Shown here in pieces: positions 28,993 to 36,796 of a stretch of 64,000 bases of DNA. The stretch's first letter is position 1. Every line of letters starts with the position of its first letter. Both the position numbers and the translations under genes were made by a program. Source of the stretch: a virus; the IMG/VR virus record IMGVR_UViG_3300028829_004140, positions 1-64,000 of that record; one strand, written 5' to 3'. The notes under the pieces were generated by a model. The model made no database searches and had not been told where the DNA came from. It worked only from the letters and a program-made list of their open reading frames with translations.

Positions 28993-29988
28993 ATGGCAGA
29001 GATACGATTTCAATTACTAGGAAACTCAGACGGAACACCTTCTGTCGATACGTTGTCTGGTTCGGGCATGGCATTTTTTGGTTCTACAGCAGGATCGTCG
29101 GTGCAAATTGGTGCATATCAGGATACTAGTTACGTTTCGAACGGTGACGGAACCTCTTACACAAATTCTAGTTCTAATGTAAAATTTCAAACAACTTCAA
29201 CTTATCCCAGTGGACAGGTGGTTCTCGATGCTGTTGCCGGAACGCCCTCCAGTATGGGACTGTCGGGAGTTAGAACTATGTATGGAACTGTCGGTATTGA
29301 GTTTGGAAACTCTTCCGAAGTTAATGTTCAAAATGTGCAGCTAAGGGTTTATGACCGTGGAAATATTAATTACCCTGCGAGCGGCGTTAACACAAAGGTT
29401 GCGGAGATTGTAAACCATAATGGCTCAACTTTTAACTCTCAAGGTTCTGACAATGGGCTTTGTTCAGATGCTCAAGGAAGTGGAGACTTGTGGTGGTGGG
29501 GAGAGCCTTGGCCTAGCGAATACATTACCGGAGGAAAGAACTACTATACAAACAGTGTTGGTGAAACCTTTTACAATGGAACAGATAGTGACGCTGTTGT
29601 AAATGGTGATGCTAGACTCGCTTCAGCAGCTATTGCCGGAAGTTACGATTCTGTTGGAGGTAGCGGAATAAAGGTTCCTTTGCTAGATTCTCCGGGATCT
29701 GGACAGAAACAACTTCAGAATTCTGAGGTAGTAAGTGGCACTGGTATGGTTTGGCCGAAATGGACCCAGTACATAACAGACACTACTGATCAGACAGAAG
29801 TTTTTGGATTTTCCTTTGGAGACGGGAGCGATACGGTAAAAGTTGCTGGCATAGCTCCTATTGATAGGACTTTTGGAGGCAGTGGTGTAGATACTCATCA
29901 TACTTGGTCAGTTGCGCTTTCAGCATCTCCATTATCCACTGGACCCAAAGAGCAATACGGCTTATATGTTTCTCTTGAATTTGTTTAA
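28993..29988 (+). CDS. virion protein, possible tail fibre or decoration
   Basis: A 331-residue Gly/Ser/Thr-rich, beta-rich protein without enzyme motifs. Segments such as VQNVQLRVYDRGNINYPASG and the final TWSVALSASPLS...LYVSLEF indicate a jelly-roll or sandwich. The composition is that of exposed virion proteins. AACAGGAGAA is a strong ribosome-binding site and a promoter motif lies just upstream. It is the last structural-looking gene before the enzyme genes. Confidence 0.55.
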   Translation: MAEIRFQLLGNSDGTPSVDTLSGSGMAFFGSTAGSSVQIGAYQDTSYVSNGDGTSYTNSSSNVKFQTTSTYPSGQVVLDAVAGTPSSMGLSGVRTMYGTVGIEFGNSSEVNVQNVQLRVYDRGNINYPASGVNTKVAEIVNHNGSTFNSQGSDNGLCSDAQGSGDLWWWGEPWPSEYITGGKNYYTNSVGETFYNGTDSDAVVNGDARLASAAIAGSYDSVGGSGIKVPLLDSPGSGQKQLQNSEVVSGTGMVWPKWTQYITDTTDQTEVFGFSFGDGSDTVKVAGIAPIDRTFGGSGVDTHHTWSVALSASPLSTGPKEQYGLYVSLEFV

Positions 29989-30006
29989 ACCGAACTAGGA
30001 AGTGGA

Positions 30007-30792
30007 ATGGCTAGGGTTGATGTTTCTATTTGTATAGCCACTTGGAACAAGGCAGGTCTTTTATCACAGACCTTAAAAAGTATTCGTAAACAGGAAACAA
30101 AGCTCAACTACGAAATTGTCGTGGTTGATGATGGAAGTTGTGATGGTACAAAAAAGGTTTGTCAGAGTTTTGATGTTGTTTATCATTATTTAGATAGACC
30201 TTATTTGTGCGGCTCTGCTACTGCAAGAAACATGGCTTGTGACATAGCCAAAGGTCGGGTTCTTATTATGCAGTCCGACGACGTTGTTCACATGTCCCCG
30301 TCCTATTCGTTGGGTGCTTGTAAGTGGTTACGCGATAATAAAGTTGGTGGTGTTATTTCTTGTGAAAACCTTAAATCTAGCATTGATAAACTTTATGAAG
30401 TTCCAGACAAGTCTGCCCATTTTGCCCCAGTTCTTAACGTTGCATACAACAGATCAAATCCAAAGGCTAGTAAAACACTTCGGTGGTATTGCAATTGGTG
30501 GAAACAAAAACGTCCTTTGTTTTTTCTAGGGTCAATGTCCAAGGATGATTTTTGGGCGATTGGCGGAAACGATGAAGATTTTACAAGGCCGGGATATGAA
30601 GACACATATCTTGGTGCTTTGATTACTAGGCTTTATGATGTTTATTTCAGGGATGATATCATAGGTTTTCACCAAAGTCATAAAGGAAGAATTAGTGGTT
30701 TTTTAGATATGAGAAAGTTATACGCAAAAAAGATTTTAAGTATTGATAGCAAGGTTGAAGGTTTAAGAAAAGAAATTTATGGAGAGGATTAA
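30007..30792 (+). CDS. GT2-family glycosyltransferase
   Basis: This 261-residue GT-A enzyme transfers a sugar from a nucleotide donor. The N-terminus SICIATWNKAGLLSQTLKSI and EIVVVDDGSCDGT form the donor-binding Rossmann half. SATARNMACDIAKG and the metal-binding QSDD (residues 91-95) follow. GGNDEDFTRPGYEDTYLG is the usual acceptor-side 'ED' motif near residues 184-201. No membrane segment is present, so it acts in the cytoplasm. AGGAAGTGG precedes the ATG, and the stop overlaps the next ATG (TAATG). It is transcribed with the tail genes, so it may modify virion proteins or late-stage host glycans. Acceptor unknown. Confidence 0.85.
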   Translation: MARVDVSICIATWNKAGLLSQTLKSIRKQETKLNYEIVVVDDGSCDGTKKVCQSFDVVYHYLDRPYLCGSATARNMACDIAKGRVLIMQSDDVVHMSPSYSLGACKWLRDNKVGGVISCENLKSSIDKLYEVPDKSAHFAPVLNVAYNRSNPKASKTLRWYCNWWKQKRPLFFLGSMSKDDFWAIGGNDEDFTRPGYEDTYLGALITRLYDVYFRDDIIGFHQSHKGRISGFLDMRKLYAKKILSIDSKVEGLRKEIYGED

Positions 30793-31892
30793 TGACAGCA
30801 TATTCGTCAGGAAAGGTTTTTCATCACAGAGATAGGATCGACCAGTTAAAGGCAGGGGAACAAACCGTGCCATTACAAGTACACTTTATAATCTCTGACC
30901 TTTGCAACCAAGATTGCTCTTTTTGTGCTTATAGAATGTCGGGCTACACCACTAATGAATTATTTAAAGTGGTTCATCCCGAAAGCGGTGAGATAAACAA
31001 TAATCCAAACCGTAAAATTCCTTACGAAAAATGTCTGGAAATTCTTGATGACTGTGCCGAAATGGGCGTTAAAGCAATTCAGATTACCGGAGGCGGCGAG
31101 CCTTCTGTTCACCCCGATCACACAAAGATCTATCAGGCTGTGCTAGATCGTGGTATGGAGCTAGGTCTGGTTAGTAACGGTGTGATATTCAAACCCGAAA
31201 CAATTCCTCTTTTGCTACAAGCTACTTGGGTTCGTTTTTCTGTAGACGCTGGTAATCCAGAGTCTTATTCACGTATCCGAAACGTCTCTGCAAAACATCA
31301 CGACAGAATGTGGAAGAACGTAACAGATCTTGCGGCAGAGAAGAAGCGTACAGGATCAGATCTGACGATTGGTATGGGTTTTGTTGTCACTGATGATAAC
31401 TGGTCGGAGGTTGGGCAGTTTGCGGAACTTGCGAAGAAAGCTGGCGTAGATAACATAAGGATTAGTGCAGTATTCCAGCCAGACAATGAAAAGTATTTTA
31501 CACAGTTCTTTGACAAGGCCGCTGAACTTTGTAGGGAGACAAAAGAAAAATATGAAGACGAGAACTTTGCCGTATTCAATAACTTTGGCGAGCGTTATGC
31601 CGATCTTGTTCAAGCTGCCCCAGACTACTCGTTTTGTGGTTATCAAGAGCTTGTGACCTACATTGGCGGCGATCTGAATGTTTATAGATGTTGTGTTACT
31701 GCCTACAATCAACAAGGAATGGTTGGATCTCTTGCAGATCAAAGATTTAAAGACCTTTGGAATTCAGAAGAGAAAAAGAAAAACTTCTCTTGCTTTGATG
31801 CTAAGAGTTGTGACAGATGTATGTTTAACAATAAAAACAAGACCATATTGTACGCTATTGACAAAGACCCTCAGCATGTGAATTTTGTATAG
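30792..31892 (+). CDS. radical SAM enzyme with SPASM-like C-terminal Cys cluster
   Basis: A 366-residue protein with the radical SAM cluster motif C38-x3-C42-x2-C45 (CNQDCSFC), which binds a [4Fe-4S] cluster and S-adenosylmethionine. The SAM-binding GGGEP motif is at 100-104. The C-terminal region carries C282, C300, C301, C334, C340 and C343, which fits a SPASM/twitch auxiliary cluster. SPASM enzymes mostly modify peptides, proteins or sugars (thioether or epimer formation, amino-sugar dehydrogenation). The substrate is unknown. It is coupled to a glycosyltransferase on one side and followed by tiny ORFs and a methyltransferase-glycosyltransferase fusion on the other. Confidence 0.85.
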   Translation: MTAYSSGKVFHHRDRIDQLKAGEQTVPLQVHFIISDLCNQDCSFCAYRMSGYTTNELFKVVHPESGEINNNPNRKIPYEKCLEILDDCAEMGVKAIQITGGGEPSVHPDHTKIYQAVLDRGMELGLVSNGVIFKPETIPLLLQATWVRFSVDAGNPESYSRIRNVSAKHHDRMWKNVTDLAAEKKRTGSDLTIGMGFVVTDDNWSEVGQFAELAKKAGVDNIRISAVFQPDNEKYFTQFFDKAAELCRETKEKYEDENFAVFNNFGERYADLVQAAPDYSFCGYQELVTYIGGDLNVYRCCVTAYNQQGMVGSLADQRFKDLWNSEEKKKNFSCFDAKSCDRCMFNNKNKTILYAIDKDPQHVNFV

Positions 31893-31901
31893 GATAATTT
31901 A

Positions 31902-31943
31902 ATGAGGCAAGTACCACCTCTTTTGCAAGAATCTTTAGGTTAA
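31902..31943 (+). CDS. candidate 13-residue micro-ORF after the radical SAM gene
   Basis: ATG 31902 to TAA 31941-31943 encodes MRQVPPLLQESLG, with AGGA about 7 nt upstream. It lies directly after the radical SAM stop. It could be a peptide substrate, a leader peptide or chance. It has no Cys, so it does not look like a thioether-type precursor. Confidence 0.25.
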   Translation: MRQVPPLLQESLG

Positions 31944-31963
31944 GTTATAGAAATAAAAACAAT

Positions 31964-32038
31964 ATGAAAAATAGAGAATTGCTGGTACTAAACGACATAA
32001 TAAATAATTATCTCCGTTGCTCTAGGTTGGAGAGATGA
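31964..32038 (+). CDS. candidate 24-residue micro-ORF overlapping the fusion gene
   Basis: ATG 31964 to TGA 32036-32038 encodes MKNRELLVLNDIINNYLRCS plus four residues. The TGA overlaps ATG 32035 of the next frame, the packing common in this genome. No clear ribosome-binding site precedes it, so it may be a coincidental frame. Confidence 0.25.
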   Translation: MKNRELLVLNDIINNYLRCSRLER

Positions 32039-32040
32039 AT

Positions 32041-34503
32041 ATGACAAATCCACATACGGTTGCATGGAACGCAATAAAAGATGAAATGCTTGGAGAGGTT
32101 TGTGAAGTTGCCCGCCGTGTGCCGTGGGGCTTTAAGGCTGATTATCCTTCTATACATAATGTCACTTGTGATCAGTTTCTTGAGACTGACAAGGTTTTTG
32201 GCACTGTTATTCTTCATATCTTGATTGGAGAAGGTGAGTCTTTAGATATTTTTGAAAAGGTGTTTCAACACGCCTACAAACACGCTCTTAAAGTAATTGT
32301 TCTAGAACATTCTCCATCTTCATCAGATTGGGCAAGAAATGATAATGTAACCGAAGAACGTATTGATTTCCTGCAAAACCTCCTAGATGAATCTGGTGAA
32401 AGGATTCGCACTAAAGACTTGGGAAGAAATGTTGTTCATCTATTTACTACAGTAAAACCTTTGTTTATAGATCAGATAAATGATAACTACATAAAAGAAA
32501 ATTTAAACAAGTCTTGGAAAGGAACGAAAAAAGCGGCTTGGTATTCCGATGGTTACTACACCCATACTAGCGAATCGTTAATCTCGCAAGAAATAATTGA
32601 TAAACTTCCTGTAGACAAGGATTTTTATTGGGTTATTGGGGGATTAATGTTTCTGGGGAATATTAACAATATACCAGATCACAGACATAAACTGATAGAC
32701 TCTGTTTTCAAACAATGTTTGATGGCAAGAATTGTAATAGATCCTGAGTCAGATGAGTTAATATCAAAAATAAATACCATTCAAGAAAATTTAGGCAGTG
32801 GTATTCTTTCAAAGATTAATTCTGCTCCTGTTTATATAGATGCTTTTGGTAACAAAAATCATTGGTGTAATTTTCACAAGATTCATGGTTGCGAGGATGT
32901 CCTTTATAAAATCTCTTCGATTGAGCATCTCAATATCTCGGATTTAAAAACTTCCGACCAAATAATTTACACTAGCACAGTTCCTCTTCCTGCTTACAAG
33001 CATCTGAAATTTAAAAACTGGGTTATTACCTGCACAGAGGGTATTAAATGGGATGTGCCTTGGCTGATGGAAAAAGTTGAGGAAGGTTACTCATCGCCAT
33101 TGAGAAAAAAACCTGCCGATTTATGGAATGAACAAAGATGGCAAAGATGGAATAAAGATAAGCGTAGAGGTAGAGGTCAAATACCTGACTATACGGCAGC
33201 CAAGAAGTTTATACAATCAGGGAATGATGTTCTTGATCTCGGTTGTGGCTTGGGGCGATCTGGTCAATATGCTTATAGCGAGGACGTTAAAAGTTTCACT
33301 AGCACAGATGTGAACTCAGAAGTTTTAAAATATGTTCCTAAGTATGGTGACAATCACCACGTTGTCACAGGGCTAGACGAATCTAAAAAGTATGATGTTG
33401 TTTTATGTATGGATGTTTTGGAGCATGTAGAGCACGATGTTTCATTTTTAAAAAAAATTGACTCCTTATCAAAAAATACCATAGTTATCACTACCCCAAA
33501 TTTCAATTATTCAAAATGTCGAAATCGCTACCACTGTAGAGAGTATCGTCCTGATTTCTTTGAAAGACTTATCAGAGAGACTATTCCTGCCGAAGAGTAT
33601 ATCTTTGATACCAATGGTGCAAAAATGACTGCCACTATACTCAAAAAAGAAAAACCCACCACTGTTCGTGTGCCTAAAAAAATATTTTTCTATTGGGGCA
33701 ATGACACAATGTCTTGGTTAAGATACATGACCCTATACTCCTTTAGGAGGTTTAACCCAGACTGGGAAATGGAACTACACGTATCCCATATAGATATAAA
33801 AAATAAATATTGGAAGACTCCCGAAGCTCAGGATTTTCATTCCTACGCAGGTAAAAATTGGTTGTCGGAAGTTGAAAAACTTGGAGTAACAATAAAAGAG
33901 TGTCCGGTATTTGTCGAAGGGGCAGGGCCATCTCACAACAGCAATTTTTTCAAGTGGAACGAACTAGCTACTAGCGGAGGTATCTACTCGGACATGGATA
34001 TACTTTTTATTAAGCCTATCGAGGAATACTACAACAATATCAAAGATCTAAAAACAGGAATATCATACAGCACCGAAGTTGCACACCGCAGTCACGGAGG
34101 ATACTATTCAATCGGATTCATGTTCTCTTCTGGTAACAATAGGTTTTTTAAAGATGTCTTTAACTTTTCTACAGAGCGTTATGATTTTAACAGTTATCAA
34201 GGTGCTGGAGTAGATCGTCTATACGAGATGCTGGAGAAAAATCGTCTAGGAATGAAACCATATCATAAAGGCTTATGCTACATACCTATGAATTTAGTTT
34301 ATCCTTGGAGACATTATCAGCAGGGCGATTTCTTTAATCACTGCCATACAACACTACCGGAAGAAACAATAGGGATTCATTGGTTTGCTGGACATCCAAA
34401 AGCACAAGAATTCAATAACGCGATTAACCCAGACACACTGGATAACCACAACAACACAATGTCACACTGGCTAGAAAAAATAATTGGACGTTATCAATTA
34501 TGA
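32041..34503 (+). CDS. class I methyltransferase fused to a DXD-type glycosyltransferase
   Basis: About 820 residues in three parts. Residues 1-360 are unassigned. At about 397-530 lies a SAM-dependent methyltransferase (VLDLGCGLGRSGQY, then VVLCMDVLEHVEHD and IVITTPNFNY). Residues ~545-820 form a GT32-like glycosyltransferase with IFFYWGND, FFKWNELATSGGIYSDMDIL (metal-binding DMD) and a closing GIHWFAGHP. I chose ATG 32041 because GGAGAG (32029-32034) is six bases upstream; ATG 32035 touches that site. The glycosyltransferase half is repeated as a separate gene immediately downstream. It probably adds and methylates a sugar on one glycan. Confidence 0.8.
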   Translation: MTNPHTVAWNAIKDEMLGEVCEVARRVPWGFKADYPSIHNVTCDQFLETDKVFGTVILHILIGEGESLDIFEKVFQHAYKHALKVIVLEHSPSSSDWARNDNVTEERIDFLQNLLDESGERIRTKDLGRNVVHLFTTVKPLFIDQINDNYIKENLNKSWKGTKKAAWYSDGYYTHTSESLISQEIIDKLPVDKDFYWVIGGLMFLGNINNIPDHRHKLIDSVFKQCLMARIVIDPESDELISKINTIQENLGSGILSKINSAPVYIDAFGNKNHWCNFHKIHGCEDVLYKISSIEHLNISDLKTSDQIIYTSTVPLPAYKHLKFKNWVITCTEGIKWDVPWLMEKVEEGYSSPLRKKPADLWNEQRWQRWNKDKRRGRGQIPDYTAAKKFIQSGNDVLDLGCGLGRSGQYAYSEDVKSFTSTDVNSEVLKYVPKYGDNHHVVTGLDESKKYDVVLCMDVLEHVEHDVSFLKKIDSLSKNTIVITTPNFNYSKCRNRYHCREYRPDFFERLIRETIPAEEYIFDTNGAKMTATILKKEKPTTVRVPKKIFFYWGNDTMSWLRYMTLYSFRRFNPDWEMELHVSHIDIKNKYWKTPEAQDFHSYAGKNWLSEVEKLGVTIKECPVFVEGAGPSHNSNFFKWNELATSGGIYSDMDILFIKPIEEYYNNIKDLKTGISYSTEVAHRSHGGYYSIGFMFSSGNNRFFKDVFNFSTERYDFNSYQGAGVDRLYEMLEKNRLGMKPYHKGLCYIPMNLVYPWRHYQQGDFFNHCHTTLPEETIGIHWFAGHPKAQEFNNAINPDTLDNHNNTMSHWLEKIIGRYQL

Positions 34504-35345
34504 AAACAATACCCAAACGAATATTCTTTTATTGGGGCAACAAGGAGATGTCTTGGTTGCGTTACATGACTTTATACTCTTTTAGAAAGTTTAACCCAGA
34601 CTGGGAAATTGAACTATATGTATCAGATGTAAAGGTTTTGAAGAAAATTTGGAAGCAGAATGTTGTTCAGGATTTTCATAGCTACAGGGGCAAAGACTGG
34701 ATGCCAGAGGTTGAGAAACTAGGAGTTGAAATAAAGGAGTGCCCTGTTTTTGACGAACGAGCAACACCAATTCAAAATAGTGACATTTTTAGATGGAACG
34801 AATTAGCTACCAATGCTGGTTTCTACTCGGACATGGACATACTTTACATTAAGCCCATTGAAGAATACTACCAGAAAATAAAAGGTTTTCAAACAGGCAT
34901 ATCTTACTATGTTGGAAAGCGTTCAAGGATATATACTAACTTTACTGGTTACTTTTCAATAGGTTTCATGTTTTCTGCTGGCAATAATAGATTTTTTGGA
35001 GACATTTTAGACTCGGTTATGGCAAAAAAAAATTTAATCGACTACCAGTCGGCAGGCGTTAACCCGTTGTATAATATGCTTGGTAACACGAAAGGTATTG
35101 ATAAATACCAAGAAGGTATGCATAATATCCCAATGAAGGTTGTCTATCCTTATAGGTCACATCAGGGGAGGGATTTTTTTAAAGTTCTTAATAATCATCA
35201 GATTCATGGTGACTTAACAATAGGAATACATTGGTATGCAGGCAAGCCAATAGCACAGAAGTTTAACAACTCCATTTCTCCAGAAACGTTAAATAGCCAG
35301 AGCAACACCATGTCACACTGGCTAAAGTATGTTCTAGACGCTTAA
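34500..35345 (+). CDS. GT32-like glycosyltransferase, paralog of the upstream fusion's C-terminal half
   Basis: This 281-residue protein matches the C-terminal half of the preceding fusion along its length: IFFYWGNKEMSWLRYMTLYS at the start, FRWNELATNAGFYSDMDILY with the metal-binding DMD, then SIGFMFSAGNNRFF and GIHWYAGKPIAQKFNNSI. The two therefore arose by tandem duplication, and either the fusion gained or this copy lost the methyltransferase. The start overlaps the previous stop (ATGA). It is the last plus-strand gene and ends only 5 nt from a convergent minus-strand gene. Confidence 0.8.
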   Translation: MKTIPKRIFFYWGNKEMSWLRYMTLYSFRKFNPDWEIELYVSDVKVLKKIWKQNVVQDFHSYRGKDWMPEVEKLGVEIKECPVFDERATPIQNSDIFRWNELATNAGFYSDMDILYIKPIEEYYQKIKGFQTGISYYVGKRSRIYTNFTGYFSIGFMFSAGNNRFFGDILDSVMAKKNLIDYQSAGVNPLYNMLGNTKGIDKYQEGMHNIPMKVVYPYRSHQGRDFFKVLNNHQIHGDLTIGIHWYAGKPIAQKFNNSISPETLNSQSNTMSHWLKYVLDA

Positions 35346-35350
35346 CCTAC

Positions 35351-35602
35351 TCACTCAAGTGCTGATTTTAGTTTAAGTTCTGTTACAGGTACGCTGCTGT
35401 CTTCTACTGTTTGAGCGGCTAAATAAGAGTTGTAAAGTTCTTCTGAAATCTTGTTCCTAATGATAGGTATATCTAACGTCAGAAAATTATTAACTGTTAC
35501 GGTATTATTTATATTTCCGTCTCGAAGAACAGAAACCGTAACCACATATCTATCTTCTGGCTTGAGTTTTTTTACAATATCTATAGCTTCATTTTTAGCC
35601 AT
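35351..35602 (-). CDS. small unknown protein at the convergent junction
   Basis: An 83-residue soluble protein beginning MAKNEAIDIVKKLKPEDRYV, with one beta-like segment (VTVSVLRDGNINNTVTV) and an Ala/Leu-rich end. It is the last gene of the minus-strand block; its stop is 5 nt from the convergent plus-strand stop with no terminator between. AAGGAAAAG precedes the ATG. A strong minus-strand terminator upstream at 35628-35656 separates it from the zinc-ribbon gene, so it needs its own promoter or readthrough. I do not recognise it. Confidence 0.55.
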   Translation of the reverse strand: MAKNEAIDIVKKLKPEDRYVVTVSVLRDGNINNTVTVNNFLTLDIPIIRNKISEELYNSYLAAQTVEDSSVPVTELKLKSALE

Positions 35603-35627
35603 GTTACTTTTCCTTAGTTATATAGTT

Positions 35628-35656
35628 AAAAAATAAGGCGATCAAAGACCGCCTTA
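35628..35656 (-). terminator. intrinsic terminator of the minus-strand operon
   Basis: Read on the minus strand, TAAGGCG (35656-35650) pairs with CGCCTTA (35640-35634) around a nine-base loop, and a run of six T follows (35633-35628). It lies about 20 nt after the stop of the zinc-ribbon gene. This is the clearest intrinsic terminator in the window. Confidence 0.8.
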
Positions 35657-35675
35657 TAGTATTTAAACAGCTGAA

Positions 35676-36011
35676 TTACTCAACGGTTTTAGTTTGAGGG
35701 TTCCATCTAACCCAGCCACCATCAGGTAGCCAGTTACCGTCACCATCTTTTCGTTTAGGAAAAATTCCCCCTCCCTTTTTATTACTGCCAAAAGCTAATT
35801 TAGCACGACATTCAGGGTTCTTGCAAATAATTTCACGAAATTCGTTGTCTTGATTTTTTCTTACACCATATCTCAAGTCTACGCTTCCACATTTACCACA
35901 AGATTTGTGACCAAACACCTCTTGAAAGTCAGCGATAGCGTTAAAGTTTTCACCCAAATCGCCTTCAAGTTCCGCAGAAATTTCGCCACTACTTGTTACA
36001 ATAATCTTCAT
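35676..36011 (-). CDS. zinc-ribbon protein
   Basis: A 111-residue protein with C38-x2-C41 (SCGKCGS) and C63-x4-C68 (CKNPEC), a four-Cys zinc ribbon. A basic Gly/Lys-rich stretch (FGSNKKGGGIFPKRKDGDG) and a Trp-rich end (GGWVRWNPQ) follow. Such small ribbons often bind nucleic acid or polymerase subunits. The gene is the last of the operon ending at the terminator and lies 2 nt after the possible annealing protein, so a role in recombination or transcription is plausible but unproven. The start is preceded by GGAGGTAACA. Confidence 0.6.
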   Translation of the reverse strand: MKIIVTSSGEISAELEGDLGENFNAIADFQEVFGHKSCGKCGSVDLRYGVRKNQDNEFREIICKNPECRAKLAFGSNKKGGGIFPKRKDGDGNWLPDGGWVRWNPQTKTVE

Positions 36012-36013
36012 TG

Positions 36014-36796
36014 TTACCTCCAGTTTTCTTGAAAGCCTAAGATAGTATCAGGCTTTTCTTTTTCTTTAGTTTGATACTCATTTAAGACTCCTAGCATTTT
36101 AACTGCTGTCTTTTTAGAAACCTCCTCAATCTGATTATAATTAGCAACTCCCATGTTTACAAATTTCATCACATTGATGTCCAACTGTTTACATTTCGAT
36201 GTAATAAAACTAATCTGATAATCGTTGATACTGTCCCCTTCCTCCCATTCACCTGTAGTTTCCGCAATAGGAACGGATTGTTGTATGGCGCGTTCTACAG
36301 CTTCGGCAACGTCTTTCTTTGCAAGCTCTTCCGCCGCCAAGCATTTGACTTTAAGTGCTTTTCGTAAAGCTCTACCTTCTGCCCGTGTAGAAGCCGTAGC
36401 AACCGGATGCCCTGCGAACAAAGCGTCACAGTTGCCGTGCCATACATCTGCTACTTCTGAGTAAGTTCTTAGTTGTCCTGAGTTCATCCAGTCGATAACA
36501 ACCTCAAACACTACAGTTGCCCTTCCGGGACCGTTAGCGTCTGTCGAGGGCCACACCTGAGATGGTCTACTAACAACGATGTCTCCTAATAGTTCTTCCG
36601 CAACCCGTCTGAGTCCAGCGCAAACTGGATTGCCATCAAATAACTCATTTTTATGAAACTTACTCATAACATAATCATTCCAACCCTCTGATCCATATTT
36701 GGGACCATACAGCTCTTCGTCCTTTTCCTTGGCGACCTCTTCCTTTATACTATCTGCGTCAAAAAGAGAATCGTCATCTTGTCCTAGTTTATTCAT
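36014..36796 (-). CDS. possible single-strand annealing/recombination protein
   Basis: A 260-residue acidic-start protein. A central segment (about 90-165) reads GRATVVFEVVIDWMNSG, then TYSEVADVWHGNCDALFAGH and TASTRAEGRALRKALKVKCL. The beta strands followed by 'A..RAEGRALRKAL' helix resemble the core of Rad52/Sak-type annealing proteins, but I have no decisive motif. The C-terminal part (SFITSKCKQLDINVMKFVNM) looks like the small helical tail often appended to such proteins. It starts as ATGA overlapping the homing endonuclease stop. A recombination role would suit a phage with its own replication module. Confidence 0.4.
   Translation of the reverse strand: MNKLGQDDDSLFDADSIKEEVAKEKDEELYGPKYGSEGWNDYVMSKFHKNELFDGNPVCAGLRRVAEELLGDIVVSRPSQVWPSTDANGPGRATVVFEVVIDWMNSGQLRTYSEVADVWHGNCDALFAGHPVATASTRAEGRALRKALKVKCLAAEELAKKDVAEAVERAIQQSVPIAETTGEWEEGDSINDYQISFITSKCKQLDINVMKFVNMGVANYNQIEEVSKKTAVKMLGVLNEYQTKEKEKPDTILGFQENWR

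Noticed and set aside
28875-29129. 84-residue plus-strand ORF across the 28902-28993 gap
   Set aside because: It overlaps the ends of two well-supported genes in another frame, has no ribosome-binding site and would cover the promoter motif.
35617-35645. Promoter TTGATC-17-TATAAC on the minus strand ahead of the 83-residue gene
   Set aside because: The predicted RNA start (near 35610) would fall inside or after the AAGGA ribosome-binding site, and the element overlaps the terminator stem. It is probably an AT-rich coincidence.
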